Positions 9,673-19,895 are shown, numbered from the stretch's first letter. The stretch: DNA of 52,408 bases from Muribaculaceae bacterium (GCA_028689665.1 JAQVCR010000016.1:1-52408), one strand, 5' to 3'. Numbers and translations: made by a program. The notes: generated by a model from the letters alone, not told the origin.

Positions 9673-10959
9673 TTATTTTATCTGCGACAGATTAGCACCC
9701 TGCATATTCTCCGGCAGACTTTCTTTCTCTTTATTAATCTCTTTAGTCTTATTCGTTTGCACCGCACTACGGCTTACACTAAGCATAATACCAAAAGCCA
9801 TTGCAGTGATAAAAATCGAAGTACCTCCTTTTGAAATCAGCGGTAACGGCTGTCCCGAAACAGGAAATACACCCGTATTTATAGCCATGTGGAATAGTGC
9901 TTGAAACACTATCAGCACCGACATTCCAATTACTAGCAACGCCGGAAACGCTCGCGAACACTTCGATGCTATCACACCGGCACGAGCAAAAAGCCATAAA
10001 TAAAGGATTAAAACAAATAAGCCACCGATGAAACCCATATCTTCCACAATTATCGAATATATATAGTCGGAGAAGGCTAAAGGCAGGCGGCTACACTCAC
10101 GCGAATTACCGGGAAATACCCCCATAATCCCCCCGTTAGCTTGCGCCATACGAGAGAAAATCTCTTGTTGGTTGATACTGTTAATAGGTTGCTCGTATAG
10201 CGGCACCGGATTAAGAAATCGATCGATACGATTTCCCCACGTACCTTTACGGTTTTCGGCTTTATATGTGAACGAAGTCCCCGACGCCACCTGTTCGGTA
10301 GTCGGCTTATTCTCGTTTTCTTCTTTTTCTTTGTTATGATACACAAGATAAATACCACCAAACGCACCATAAATACAAACTACCATAAAAAATTTTCGCC
10401 ATTGCACCCCGCCAATAATCATCATCGACATACTGATACTCATAAGCAGAATAGTATTTGTAAGTCCCTGTTTTATAAGGAACAGACCAAATATCGACAC
10501 AATAAGTGCGCTGAACACCACCCCTCGATTCTTCACCCCCTCGACCATCTGATTCTTAGCCATAAACCACGCAATGAACAGAATGACACCCAGTTTAGCC
10601 ATCTCGGCAGGCTGTAAAGTGAATCCGGGAAGATTAATGGCACGTTGCGCACCATTAATTCTTTCGCCAAACAATTCTACATAGCCCAAGAGAGCTAATG
10701 TAAGAATACCAAAAACCGGTATAAATTTAATAAAGCGCTGATAAGGCATAAGTTGCAATATATACGCAATACCGGCAGCCGCAACAAGCATAGCTGTATG
10801 CTTAATCATTGGCATATACAGTCCCGCTTTTGCAATTTCTCTACTCGAAGCGCTATACGTTTCAATAATCGAGATAATACAAAGAGCGATGAAAATACCC
10901 CAAATGAATTTATCCGGCTTTTGCTTTTCAGCTATTATTTTATTATCAGTATTAGCCAT
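9673..10959 (-). CDS. ftsW: SEDS peptidoglycan glycosyltransferase FtsW
   Basis: This polytopic SEDS-family protein polymerises lipid II at the septum together with its class B PBP, here FtsI. The 428 residues are mostly hydrophobic, with about ten membrane helices. Family landmarks include INGAQRAINLPGFTLQPAEMAK, a large extracytoplasmic loop around the charged segment after YHNKEKEENENK, and FPVSGQPLPLISKGGTS near the C-terminus. The last 35 residues are a charged cytoplasmic tail. It lies between murD and murG with gaps of 18 and 11 bp. Its position in the dcw cluster favours FtsW over RodA. Confidence 0.95.
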   Translation of the reverse strand: MANTDNKIIAEKQKPDKFIWGIFIALCIISIIETYSASSREIAKAGLYMPMIKHTAMLVAAAGIAYILQLMPYQRFIKFIPVFGILTLALLGYVELFGERINGAQRAINLPGFTLQPAEMAKLGVILFIAWFMAKNQMVEGVKNRGVVFSALIVSIFGLFLIKQGLTNTILLMSISMSMMIIGGVQWRKFFMVVCIYGAFGGIYLVYHNKEKEENENKPTTEQVASGTSFTYKAENRKGTWGNRIDRFLNPVPLYEQPINSINQQEIFSRMAQANGGIMGVFPGNSRECSRLPLAFSDYIYSIIVEDMGFIGGLFVLILYLWLFARAGVIASKCSRAFPALLVIGMSVLIVFQALFHMAINTGVFPVSGQPLPLISKGGTSIFITAMAFGIMLSVSRSAVQTNKTKEINKEKESLPENMQGANLSQIK

Positions 10960-10977
10960 ATCACGCCTCCTATTTCA

Positions 10978-12327
10978 TTATTTAAGATTATTAACTATCT
11001 CTTTAAATTGTTCCCCTCTATCTTCATAACTTTTGAAAAGGTCGAAGCTGGCACAGCAAGGAGATAACAAGACAGTATCGCCTTCATCGGCAAATTTTCG
11101 AGCAATATCGACAGCATCTTCAATCGAATGAGTGTCGGCAATCATACTCACCATATCGTCGTCGAAGAAGTCGAGCAGTTTCTGGTTGTCTTTCCCCATA
11201 CATACTATCGCCTTCACTTTGTCTTTTACAAATTGAGCAATTTCAGTATAGTCGTTACCTTTATCTTTACCTCCAAGAATCAGCACTACGGGAGTGTTCA
11301 TACTCTCGAGCGCATACCAACACGAATTTACGTTAGTCGCCTTAGAATCGTTTATGTATCTCACCCCGTCGATAGTGGCAACATATTCAAGACGATGCTC
11401 CACCGCCTCAAAGTCTTCGAGCGATCGACGAATAATATCACTCTTAATATCGAGCAACGACGCCGAAAGACCGGCAGCCATAGAGTTATAAAGATTGTGA
11501 AGCCCCTTAAGAGCCAAATTGGCACGCGGCATTTCGAGCCTATTACCGTTCGACTGAATTACAAGATTCTCGCCATCAAGATAAGCAGCAGTTAAAGCCT
11601 CTGCTTCTTCACCAAAAGGCATTTTGCGAGCCTCGATTTGCATTTTGCTCATCTGCTCTTTAATTATAGGGTCGTTCTGCCAATATATAAAGGCATCTCC
11701 GGCATCTTGATTTTGAAGGATACGGAATTTAGCACTAATATAATTTTCCATCTTATTGTCGTATCTGTCGAGATGGTCGGGTGTGATGTTCATAATCACA
11801 GCCACATTAGCTTTAAATTCGTACATATTATCGAGCTGAAAACTGCTAAGCTCTATTACATAGAAATCGTGGTTTTCGGTGGCAACTTGCAACGCAAGAC
11901 TTTGCCCTATGTTTCCTGCAAGCCCCACATTAAGCCCTGCTTGCTTAAGGATGTGATAAGTAAGCATCGAAGTTGTAGTCTTTCCATTACTACCGGTGAT
12001 GCAAATCATCTTAGCCGCTGTGTATCTTCCTCCAAATTCTATTTCAGAAATAATAGGAATATTCTTCGATTTAATTTTCTGTATGATAGGAGCCGTATCA
12101 GGGATACCGGGACTTTTAATCACTTCATCGGCAGCTAATATCTTCGCTTCGGTGTGTTGATTATCTTCCCAGTCGATTTTATATTGATTGAGAGTGTCAA
12201 TGTATTTAGGTGCAATGGTACCCATATCGGACAACCATACGTCGAATCCTTTTAACTTAGCGAGAACAGCGGCACCAACGCCACTTTCACCGCCTCCTAA
12301 AATTACAATTCTTTTGTGATTACTCAT
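10978..12327 (-). CDS. murD: UDP-MurNAc-L-alanine--D-glutamate ligase
   Basis: This cytoplasmic Mur ligase adds D-glutamate to UDP-MurNAc-L-Ala. The 449 residues open with the nucleotide-binding-like RIVILGGGESGVGAA, contain the ATP loop GSNGKTT (112-118), a central NITPDHLDRY and the C-terminal domain with LILGGKDKGNDY and LLSPCCASFDLF. mraY ends only 4 bp upstream and ftsW starts 18 bp downstream, consistent with one transcript. Confidence 0.97.
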   Translation of the reverse strand: MSNHKRIVILGGGESGVGAAVLAKLKGFDVWLSDMGTIAPKYIDTLNQYKIDWEDNQHTEAKILAADEVIKSPGIPDTAPIIQKIKSKNIPIISEIEFGGRYTAAKMICITGSNGKTTTSMLTYHILKQAGLNVGLAGNIGQSLALQVATENHDFYVIELSSFQLDNMYEFKANVAVIMNITPDHLDRYDNKMENYISAKFRILQNQDAGDAFIYWQNDPIIKEQMSKMQIEARKMPFGEEAEALTAAYLDGENLVIQSNGNRLEMPRANLALKGLHNLYNSMAAGLSASLLDIKSDIIRRSLEDFEAVEHRLEYVATIDGVRYINDSKATNVNSCWYALESMNTPVVLILGGKDKGNDYTEIAQFVKDKVKAIVCMGKDNQKLLDFFDDDMVSMIADTHSIEDAVDIARKFADEGDTVLLSPCCASFDLFKSYEDRGEQFKEIVNNLK

Positions 12328-12331
12328 ATCT

Positions 12332-13594
12332 TTATCTGATCTTTAATGTTACAAATGTAATGACAGCCAAGAAAATAGCCACGATGAAAAAGCGCATAAC
12401 TATTTTCGATTCCGGTATTGGCTTTACCGGGTGTTGAATAATGGCATCTATCCCGGCATTTCCGGCTTTCTGGAAGTGGTGGTGCAATGGTGTCATCTTA
12501 AACACTCGCTTCCCTACTCCATATTTCTTTTTGGTGAATTTAAAATATCCAACTTGTATTATCACCGAAAGGTCTTCGATGAAGAAAATTGCGCACAGCA
12601 CAGGCACAAGTAATTCTTTGCGAATAAGAATGGCAAACACAGCAATAATACCACCTAGCGTAAGACTTCCGGTATCGCCCATAAATACTTGCGCCGGATA
12701 TGAATTATACCAAAGAAACCCAATTAACGCACCAATAAACGCCGACGCATATACAACAAGCTCTTCACTGCCCGGTATATACATCATATTTAGATAGCTC
12801 GCATACATCACATTACTACCTAGATAGCACATAATAGCCAGAGCAGTTCCTATAATGGCCGATGTGCCTGTTGCCAGTCCGTCGAGCCCGTCGGTAAGAT
12901 TAGCACCATTTGAGACAGCTGTAACTACAAAAATAGTAACAATAATAAATACTATCCAGCCACCCGTCTGAGCCTTGTCGCCCATCCATTGAGTCAGCAT
13001 AGCGTAGTCGAAGTTGTTGTTTTTCACAAATGGTATTGTAGTCTGTGTAGATTTTATATTTTCAGCTTTATGCACCACTTCAATCTCGTGGCTAGCTTTA
13101 TTTTCATATTCAATATTTTCACGCATCACAATAGAAGGACTGAGATACATTGTGATTCCAACAATAAGCCCTAAACCAATCTGTCCGACGATTTTAAATT
13201 TTCCTTTCAGCCCGTCTTTATCGTGATGAGCCACTTTAATATAGTCGTCGGCAAAACCTAGCGAGCCGAGCCATATTGTAGAAATAATCATAAGCAGCAT
13301 GTAAATATTCTCCAATTTACCGATAAGCAGGCAAGGAATAAGAATTGAAATAATTATTATTATTCCTCCCATTGTGGGAGTACCTTTTTTGCTCATCTGC
13401 CCTTCAAGCCCTAGATTTCTCACGATTTCGCCTACTTGCATCAGCTGCAATTTGTCGATAATTCGCCTACCTATCACCGTGGCAATAAAAATTGATAATA
13501 TTAAAGCCGCTCCCGACCTGAAAGTGATATAGTCCATCAATCTCATTCCGGGTATATTGTATTGTTCTAAATATTGCGCTAAATAATAAAGCAT
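12332..13594 (-). CDS. mraY: Phospho-MurNAc-pentapeptide transferase MraY
   Basis: This integral membrane enzyme transfers phospho-MurNAc-pentapeptide to undecaprenyl phosphate, making lipid I. The 420 residues have about ten membrane helices and all the polar signatures: the DDYIK aspartate pair, NLTDGLDGLATGTS, FMGDTGSLTLGG and the histidine motif PLHHHFQKAG. It is roughly 60 residues longer than the E. coli enzyme because of an extracytoplasmic insertion around IEYENKASHEIEVVHKAENI, a feature I associate with Bacteroidales homologues. It lies 23 bp after murE. Confidence 0.97.
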   Translation of the reverse strand: MLYYLAQYLEQYNIPGMRLMDYITFRSGAALILSIFIATVIGRRIIDKLQLMQVGEIVRNLGLEGQMSKKGTPTMGGIIIIISILIPCLLIGKLENIYMLLMIISTIWLGSLGFADDYIKVAHHDKDGLKGKFKIVGQIGLGLIVGITMYLSPSIVMRENIEYENKASHEIEVVHKAENIKSTQTTIPFVKNNNFDYAMLTQWMGDKAQTGGWIVFIIVTIFVVTAVSNGANLTDGLDGLATGTSAIIGTALAIMCYLGSNVMYASYLNMMYIPGSEELVVYASAFIGALIGFLWYNSYPAQVFMGDTGSLTLGGIIAVFAILIRKELLVPVLCAIFFIEDLSVIIQVGYFKFTKKKYGVGKRVFKMTPLHHHFQKAGNAGIDAIIQHPVKPIPESKIVMRFFIVAIFLAVITFVTLKIR

Positions 13595-13617
13595 ATTATA
13601 ATGTTTAAGTTTCTAGT

Positions 13618-15081
13618 TTATTCTTTTTCTTGTTCAAATATCGCTTCAACTTGCTCTTTGTCGTCAAAGTGATGTTTCACCCCTTTCACATCTTGATAAT
13701 TCTCATGTCCTTTGCCTGCTATTAAAATAACGTCGCCCATCTGAGCAAATTGCGTTGCCGCCTTTATGGCTTCGGCTCGGTCGGTAATTTTAATCACACG
13801 ACGCAGCATTTTGGCATCAAGCCCTGCTATCATATCGGCAAGAATATCTTCGGGTTCTTCAAAACGAGGATTATCGCTTGTTAATATCACTCGGTCGCTT
13901 CGTCGGGCGGCTTCTTGAGCCATTATCGGGCGTTTTCCTTTATCTCTGTTTCCACCGGCACCAACGACGGTTATAATTTTGCCCTTTCCACACAGTACCT
14001 CCTTAATAGAATCGAGCACATTGACAAGAGCATCGGGAGTGTGAGCATAATCGACAATGGCAGTGTAGCCGCGTGGCGATTGAAGAGTCTGGAATCGACC
14101 GGCAACCGGAATAAGCATACTCATTTTCACTATCACCTCATCGGCATCGAATCCCATCAATATAGAAGCTCCATACACAGCAAGCAGATTGTAGGCATTG
14201 AATCCACCCGTAAACAGCACTTCTACTTCAGTTCCATTGATCGACAGCAGAGTACCGTTAAGTCGGCTTTCTAAAATTTTGCCTTTAAAGTCGGCTAATT
14301 GCCGCAGCGAGTAGGTTTTCTTATTAGCTTTAGTGTTTTGCAACATCACCATTCCCGCCTTGTCGTCGGCATTTACAAGAGCAAACGCACCGGCAGGCAG
14401 AATATCGAAGAATCGTTTTTTAGCTTTTAGATAGTTTTCAACCGTCTTGTGGTAGTCGAGGTGGTCGCGAGTAAGATTAGAGAATACCCCTCCGGCAAAT
14501 TTAAGTCCGTCAATTCGACATTGGTCGGCGGCGTGGCTGCTCACCTCCATAAAAGCATATTTGCAACCTGCTTCGACCATTTGGTTAAGAAGGTTGTTAA
14601 TCGTAAGTTGGTCGGGGGTGGTCTGAGTAGCTTCAACAGCCATTGTATCGACATAATTACATACGGTAGAAAGCAATCCGGCTTTATATCCCATCAATCG
14701 AGCCATCTCGTAAAGAAGAGTAGCCATTGTGGTCTTACCGTTAGTCCCGGTAACACCCACCAGTGTAAGTTTTCTAGAAGGATTGTCCCACCATTGCGAG
14801 GCTAAGAAGCCTAAAGCGCTAGCCGAATTTTTAACAACGGCATAGGTAACGTTAGGATTAATTATTTCGGGTAATTCTTGGCACACAATAGCCGCCGCCC
14901 CTTTTTCAATAACATCTTCTATATATTTATGTCCGTCGACGGTAGTTCCTTTTATGGCAACAAATAAATTGTTGCATTTTACTTTTCGCGAGTCGCTTTG
15001 CACTCCGGTTATACTAATATCAGTGTTACCTGTTACAGTCGCCTTTACCGACTTTAATAATTCTGATAATTTTTTTTCCAT
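13618..15081 (-). CDS. murE: UDP-MurNAc-tripeptide ligase MurE (meso-DAP type)
   Basis: This Mur ligase adds the third stem-peptide residue in the cytoplasm. The 487 residues include the UDP-binding N-terminal domain (SDSRKV), the ATP loop GTNGKTT (112-118) and the C-terminal motif DNPRFE (403-408). In the family, DNPR marks meso-diaminopimelate specificity, whereas lysine-adding enzymes differ at the arginine, so a DAP-type wall is expected. ftsI ends 5 bp upstream. Confidence 0.97.
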   Translation of the reverse strand: MEKKLSELLKSVKATVTGNTDISITGVQSDSRKVKCNNLFVAIKGTTVDGHKYIEDVIEKGAAAIVCQELPEIINPNVTYAVVKNSASALGFLASQWWDNPSRKLTLVGVTGTNGKTTMATLLYEMARLMGYKAGLLSTVCNYVDTMAVEATQTTPDQLTINNLLNQMVEAGCKYAFMEVSSHAADQCRIDGLKFAGGVFSNLTRDHLDYHKTVENYLKAKKRFFDILPAGAFALVNADDKAGMVMLQNTKANKKTYSLRQLADFKGKILESRLNGTLLSINGTEVEVLFTGGFNAYNLLAVYGASILMGFDADEVIVKMSMLIPVAGRFQTLQSPRGYTAIVDYAHTPDALVNVLDSIKEVLCGKGKIITVVGAGGNRDKGKRPIMAQEAARRSDRVILTSDNPRFEEPEDILADMIAGLDAKMLRRVIKITDRAEAIKAATQFAQMGDVILIAGKGHENYQDVKGVKHHFDDKEQVEAIFEQEKE

Positions 15082-15086
15082 ATCTC

Positions 15087-17501
15087 TTATTTTTTGAGTG
15101 TAAGATATATTACATCACCTCTTTTATATTTAACTCCCGGCTTCAAACTTTGTGCCGCCACAAATCCATAGCCTTTGAATTTCACGTTAAGTCCGGCATC
15201 TTCAAGTGTGGCAAGAGCATCTCTCAGCCCATAACCAATAACCGAAGGCACTTTACCTTTATCGGTATTCACAGGCGATTTATAGTGGCTCACCTGCGAA
15301 ATATTCATTTCACGCTTTTGAATCTCAAGACTATTTATGTTTTTGCTAGCATACATCTCGCCACGACGGTGAGGATTAATGGTTTTATTAATCGAGTCGT
15401 TAAGAGAGCTGGTGTTGTTTAGCATTCCTCGTGCATATAGCTTTAGTGCCACATTGTGAAGCACCATACCGCTGCATCTGGCGGCACCGCAATTTGCGCC
15501 AAGCATAAGCACCATACACGTATATTTTGGCTTATCGTAAGGGAAGAATCCACAGAAAGCAAGACGCTTCTGGGTGGTGTATTGTCCGTCTTTGATTGTA
15601 AAGCAAGTACCCGTCTTACCCGAAATGTTAACGTTCTTGTTACGCAGCACCTTAGCCGTACCTCGTTCGCCCCACACTACATCGTTGAGCATCTGACGTA
15701 GTTTTGCGGCATTCTTAGGCGAGCATACTTGCTCGCGAATGTAGCTCACAGGTACAACCGAGTCGGTCTTACCATCAATCATAAGCTCTTTCACAAGGTG
15801 CGGACGTACATATTTTCCATTATTTGCAATTGCATTATACATTGCCATTGTGTACATTGGAGGTATCTTAGTAGAATATCCGTAGCACATTCTCGTAAGG
15901 GCAATACGGTCCCAATTCTTTGTACCGAGGCTGTCGACAGCCGGAATTCGCTCGCCGGCAATACCTGTGTTTAATGGTTCAAAAAAGCCCATTTGCTTTA
16001 GTCGGTGATAGAATTGTCCCGGATCGCGCTCATATTTGCGAAGAATAATTTTCGACATACCCACATTCGACGATCTTTCAATTACTGCTCGCACCGGCAT
16101 CGAAGCAGCCCCGTGTCCGCCATCAGAAATAGGACGTCCACCGGCATAGGCATAGATGTGTCCTGTTACTATAACCGAGTCGATATTGCTCACAATTCCA
16201 TCTTCAAGAGCCATCATCATCGAAATCGGTTTCATCACCGATCCCGGTTCATATCCAAGCACAGCATTGTTAGTACCTTCCACATATTGTCCGCTTCGTG
16301 GGTCTCGCTCAAGGTTTGAAATAGCTTTAATTTCACCGGTCGCTACTTCCATAATAATAGCTGTACCCCATTTAGCATCGCTCTCTATGCACATATTGTT
16401 TAACTCTTCCTCCAGCATATCTTGGATATTAATGTCGATGGTAGTCTTAATGTCGTATCCGCGCTTTGCAGGAATAGTCTCCCAATTAGTAATATTATTT
16501 GTCAGCTGAATTTTCTTAGCCACACCCGGAACGCCATAGAGCAAAGAATCGAGAGCCATTTCGAGTCCCGAAATACCGTGCGTTCCACGCGACATTTCTG
16601 CCACATTAATATCGTTTTGTGTTGCCACTTGACTGTACGAAATTTTTATCTGAGTGTCGCAGAAGAATCCCGTTTCCTCTTTTCCTTTTTTCAGATACGG
16701 GAATTTTTTAAGACGTTGATATTGCATATAACTAAGCCGGGACGCTATTATGAAGTTGTCATCTTTTATGTGCCTAGTATATTCTTTTCTTATTTTTTCG
16801 CGCCATTCGGCAGATGTAGTCTTTGGAAACATACTAGCAAGGCTGTCGCATAAAGCTGCTGAATAACGATTTAGTGTGTCGGCGTTGATTCTCGGCGTTT
16901 TCCAATCGATATATGCTGTATAGTAGTTGTGATCCACTTCGGCAACCCCGCCAATACTTCTCGAAGCCATCGAACCATAAGGTTTTATTCGCTTTGTTTC
17001 GGTTTCATAATACAGCCCGTTTTTGTTTGGACGGAGTCTGAAGAAAGGGAACGTTTTAAGTCGGCGATATTGAGTATAAGTCAATTTAGACGCCAGCTTG
17101 TAAGTACGTTTTTTCTTTACCCTCGACATCTCAACAATAAATTCGTCAGCCCACTCATTAGCACTTTTCTGTGGAAACATTACAGCAAGACTGTCGCACA
17201 AATGAGGCAGTACCGAACGAAGAGAATCCATATTAATTCCCTCAGTTCGCCAGTCGATACGAGCGGTGTAGTAGTGTAGATTTGTTGCGAGCAGAGTGCC
17301 ATTAGCGGCATATATATCGCCTCTTTCGGGCTCAATTGCAATTTCTTTAGCTAGTAGTTGAGCTGCTTTATCGTTCCATTTGTCGACATCAATAATTGTA
17401 GTTGTAAACAGAGCTTTAATTATTCCTAATACAAGCAACATTGTAAAAGATATAGTTATAATATATCTGAATAAAATGTGACGTTTGTTGTTCTGCTTCA
17501 T
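15087..17501 (-). CDS. ftsI: Septal class B penicillin-binding protein FtsI with duplicated N-terminal module and PASTA domain
   Basis: This is the divisome D,D-transpeptidase that crosslinks septal peptidoglycan in the periplasm, working with FtsW. The 804 residues have a membrane helix near 12-34, the start of the pedestal domain ([12 protein letters not shown], 57-68), and the catalytic motifs SVMK (421-424), SSN (477-479) and KTG (629-631). A single PASTA domain fills about 749-804. The oddity is a tandem duplication: residues 77-188 ([27 protein letters not shown]) resemble residues 193-301 ([27 protein letters not shown]) with a 116-residue offset. This makes the protein about 100 residues longer than I would expect for a Bacteroidales FtsI. 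The reading frame and catalytic motifs are intact. Confidence 0.96.
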   Translation of the reverse strand: MKQNNKRHILFRYIITISFTMLLVLGIIKALFTTTIIDVDKWNDKAAQLLAKEIAIEPERGDIYAANGTLLATNLHYYTARIDWRTEGINMDSLRSVLPHLCDSLAVMFPQKSANEWADEFIVEMSRVKKKRTYKLASKLTYTQYRRLKTFPFFRLRPNKNGLYYETETKRIKPYGSMASRSIGGVAEVDHNYYTAYIDWKTPRINADTLNRYSAALCDSLASMFPKTTSAEWREKIRKEYTRHIKDDNFIIASRLSYMQYQRLKKFPYLKKGKEETGFFCDTQIKISYSQVATQNDINVAEMSRGTHGISGLEMALDSLLYGVPGVAKKIQLTNNITNWETIPAKRGYDIKTTIDINIQDMLEEELNNMCIESDAKWGTAIIMEVATGEIKAISNLERDPRSGQYVEGTNNAVLGYEPGSVMKPISMMMALEDGIVSNIDSVIVTGHIYAYAGGRPISDGGHGAASMPVRAVIERSSNVGMSKIILRKYERDPGQFYHRLKQMGFFEPLNTGIAGERIPAVDSLGTKNWDRIALTRMCYGYSTKIPPMYTMAMYNAIANNGKYVRPHLVKELMIDGKTDSVVPVSYIREQVCSPKNAAKLRQMLNDVVWGERGTAKVLRNKNVNISGKTGTCFTIKDGQYTTQKRLAFCGFFPYDKPKYTCMVLMLGANCGAARCSGMVLHNVALKLYARGMLNNTSSLNDSINKTINPHRRGEMYASKNINSLEIQKREMNISQVSHYKSPVNTDKGKVPSVIGYGLRDALATLEDAGLNVKFKGYGFVAAQSLKPGVKYKRGDVIYLTLKK

Positions 17502-17520
17502 AATATTGATAATTAAAACA

Positions 17521-17853
17521 TTAAAGTTTATACGGTGGCTCTTGGGGCATTGTAAGCCCTAGTTTCATCGAGTCGATTAAAGTTCGCATTTCAGGCTCGC
17601 GAATGCGGGAATTATAAATTGAGCTTTCGCGTACACGCTCGGTCTGCGCATTATTTAGGTCGCGAGAGAGCCTCATAATCTCTTCTAGCTGCATCTGGCA
17701 ATTGTATTTGCTTGCAATGAACACTATGCACAGTGCAATTGAACCTGCTACAATCGGCCAATTATTTTTGAAAAATGTAAACGAAATTAATCGTCCTAGA
17801 AATAGGCTTTTTATCCAATATACAAAACCTTTCTTTTTGCTACTGCTTGCCAT
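17521..17853 (-). CDS. FtsL-like cell division protein
   Basis: This 110-residue bitopic protein has a basic cytoplasmic N-terminus, one membrane helix (about 32-48, WPIVAGSIALCIVFIAS) and a short polar helical extracytoplasmic part rich in E, R and Q that could form a coiled coil. Length, topology and its place between rsmH and ftsI match FtsL, which partners FtsB and FtsQ. FtsL sequences are poorly conserved, so the assignment rests mostly on position and topology. Confidence 0.85.
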   Translation of the reverse strand: MASSSKKKGFVYWIKSLFLGRLISFTFFKNNWPIVAGSIALCIVFIASKYNCQMQLEEIMRLSRDLNNAQTERVRESSIYNSRIREPEMRTLIDSMKLGLTMPQEPPYKL

Positions 17854-17874
17854 GGCTGTCTTTTCGTTTAATTA

Positions 17875-18783
17875 TTATATCTTCTCGGCTATTCTTAGCT
17901 TTGCACTCCTCGAACGAGGATTGCGCTCTATCTCTTCATCGCCGGGAATAATCACTTTATTATTAATCAACTTGAAAGGCGTGGAAACTCGTCCGAAAAA
18001 ATCTTTATCGGCTTTGCCTTCGATATTGCCCGTCTTGAAGAAATTTTTCACTATCCGGTCTTCAAGTGAATGATAAGTCAATACTGTTATTCGTCCTCCG
18101 GGTTTTAATACTTTTAGCGACTGTTGCAGCAGACTTTTAAGCACTTCTATCTCATCGTTTACGACAATGCGAAGGGCTTGGAAAATCTGTGCCAGCTCTT
18201 TCTTCTCCATCGCCGGCTTTATCAGTGGCCGCACTACACTTAAAAGCTCTTCGGTTGTGTTGATGGCACTGTTACTTCGTGCTTTCACTATTGCGGCGGC
18301 TATGCGTCGCGAACTTTTCAACTCACCGAAAAGATAAAAAATATCGGCTAACTGCTCTTCGCTATATGTGGCTATTATCTCACGCGCTGTGAGTGTCTTC
18401 TTAATATTCATTCGCATATCCAGCTCGCCATCGAAACGAAACGAAAAACCACGTTTCTCATCATCAAAGTGATGAAACGAAACACCTAAATCGGCAACTA
18501 TGCCATCTATCTGACTTACGCCGTGATAGCGCAGAAAATTTGAAAGATATTTAAAATTGCTGTGTACAAATGTAAATCGAGAATCGTCAATCCTATTGGC
18601 ATAAGCATCTATGTCTTGATCGAAAGAATATAGATGACCTTTCTCTGAAAGTTGCGCTATTATTGCCCTCGAATGTCCACCGCCACCAAATGTAACATCG
18701 GCATACACTCCGTCGGGATTTATTGATAATCCACTAATCGTTTCCTCTAAAAGAGTGGGAATGTGATACACAACTTCTGCCAT
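17875..18783 (-). CDS. rsmH: 16S rRNA (cytosine(1402)-N(4))-methyltransferase RsmH
   Basis: This SAM-dependent enzyme methylates N4 of C1402 in the 16S rRNA decoding centre. The 302 residues start with the family N-terminus HIPTLLEET and show the SAM-binding TFGGGGHS (31-38), DLGVSFHHFDD, RGFSFRFDGELDMRM and the C-terminal TYHSLEDRIVK. It is the first gene of the minus-strand dcw run. Normally mraZ precedes it; here 576 bp without a gene and then plus-strand genes lie upstream. Confidence 0.97.
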   Translation of the reverse strand: MAEVVYHIPTLLEETISGLSINPDGVYADVTFGGGGHSRAIIAQLSEKGHLYSFDQDIDAYANRIDDSRFTFVHSNFKYLSNFLRYHGVSQIDGIVADLGVSFHHFDDEKRGFSFRFDGELDMRMNIKKTLTAREIIATYSEEQLADIFYLFGELKSSRRIAAAIVKARSNSAINTTEELLSVVRPLIKPAMEKKELAQIFQALRIVVNDEIEVLKSLLQQSLKVLKPGGRITVLTYHSLEDRIVKNFFKTGNIEGKADKDFFGRVSTPFKLINNKVIIPGDEEIERNPRSRSAKLRIAEKI

Positions 18784-19359
18784 AATATACGCGTTGATAA
18801 TGATTTATTAATGTACTAAATAATAAATATTTATGATGTTTCTTAGCCATCTACCGACTTAATCATAAGACCCCACATAAATATTGTGTAAAGTTAATTA
18901 TTAACAATGTAATTTACATATACAAATTACTATTTTTTGTGATATATCCATAAAAAGTTATTAACAACCTCCCACAACGTCCACAACGCACATAAATACA
19001 ACAAAATCAGTTTATTGGCGCCATTTACAAAAGTAAATCGCAAAACAATAATAAACCAAAAAAATTTCAGTCGCCACAACAGCAATAAATAGCATAAAAA
19101 ACTACTAGTCGCCCATTATTTTAAAAACATTTTAACATCAAAGTGTCATTTTTAGGCACACCCCTTGTGCTAACTTTATACCCGGCAAATCATAGCGACA
19201 GGTTGTCAATAAATTGTACAAATTATATACAAACCAATCACCAATAAATTCATATATTTGTGTAGTTGATTTACATGTTTGCCCTAATTAGGATCACCAC
19301 ATCTAAAACTACAAAATACTAATGTTGAACAATTTAAATCATAATAAAAATACATACAC
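18784..19359. other. Gene-free region upstream of rsmH; no mraZ
   Basis: I find no mraZ reading frame or recognisable remnant in these 576 bp. The stretch is AT-rich, should contain the dcw promoter reading leftward (not located with confidence) and holds promoter copy A reading rightward at 19208-19276. Confidence 0.7.
19208..19276 (+). promoter_or_regulatory. Promoter copy A: 69-bp region repeated before the methyltransferase
   Basis: By my alignment this stretch matches 19738-19806 at 61 of 69 positions with no gaps. It contains a TATATTTG box (19253-19260) matching the Bacteroidota TAnnTTTG -7 element. Upstream is the 8-bp palindrome TTGTACAA (19214-19221), a possible operator. It lies about 100 bp before the 91-aa gene. 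Confidence 0.75.
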
Positions 19360-19635
19360 ATGCGACAAGATAGAATTCAAAATTTAAGAATGTTTGAAGA
19401 AGAAGCATTTGACACAATTCAGGATTATCTAGATAACAAAGATGATTACCCAACGGATTCTGCTTTGATAGTAAATAATTATAATCACGAAATCAGCATC
19501 GAGAAAACAGGCGATTATCCTAAATGTACAACTTATATAATTAATAATTATCTCAGTCTGGACGAAGATGGATTTACAGAGCCTGATGTAGATGCCATTA
19601 ATGAATTAGCATCAACATATTTTTTTGTAAGATAA
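19360..19635 (+). CDS. Small acidic protein of unknown function linked to the R-M genes
   Basis: I do not recognise this 91-residue protein. It is soluble, acidic (many D and E), has no signal peptide or membrane helix, and shows no helix-turn-helix that would mark it as an R-M controller (C) protein. Its N-terminus (RMFEEEAFDTIQDYL) should be helical and the middle has two similar strand-like segments, LIVNNYN and YIINNYL. It has its own promoter copy A, almost identical to the one before the methyltransferase, so it may be expressed together with the R-M genes. A role in controlling or protecting the R-M system is only a guess from this linkage. Confidence 0.7.
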   Translation: MRQDRIQNLRMFEEEAFDTIQDYLDNKDDYPTDSALIVNNYNHEISIEKTGDYPKCTTYIINNYLSLDEDGFTEPDVDAINELASTYFFVR

Positions 19636-19737
19636 AATCATATTTCATTACTATTAATTGACTTATTCAAAGTGTGAGCATTAGGCGTACTCCTTCAGCT
19701 GATTTTATCCACAACAATTTACTAAAGCAGTATTGAA

Positions 19738-19806
19738 AATAAATTGTACAAATTTTATACAACCCTATTTCCAATTAATTCATATATTTGTGTAATTTAT
19801 TTACAT
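19738..19806 (+). promoter_or_regulatory. Promoter copy B upstream of the DNA methyltransferase
   Basis: This is the second copy of the 69-bp promoter region. The TATATTTG box is at 19783-19790 and the palindrome TTGTACAA at 19744-19751. Most differences fall between the palindrome and the box, while the box, the palindrome and their spacing are unchanged. A perfect DnaA-type word TTATCCACA lies just upstream at 19705-19713. Confidence 0.75.
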
Positions 19807-19895
19807 ATTCTCCAACAAATCTAATTTGAACAAATACAAGTAACTAAAACACAGCAACTTGTATATATATATTGTGCGAACTTCAAATTTTACAA

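Noticed and set aside
19872..19895. TTG start extending the methyltransferase by eight residues
   Set aside because: The ATG at 19896 is a stronger start, and the extra residues have no family support.
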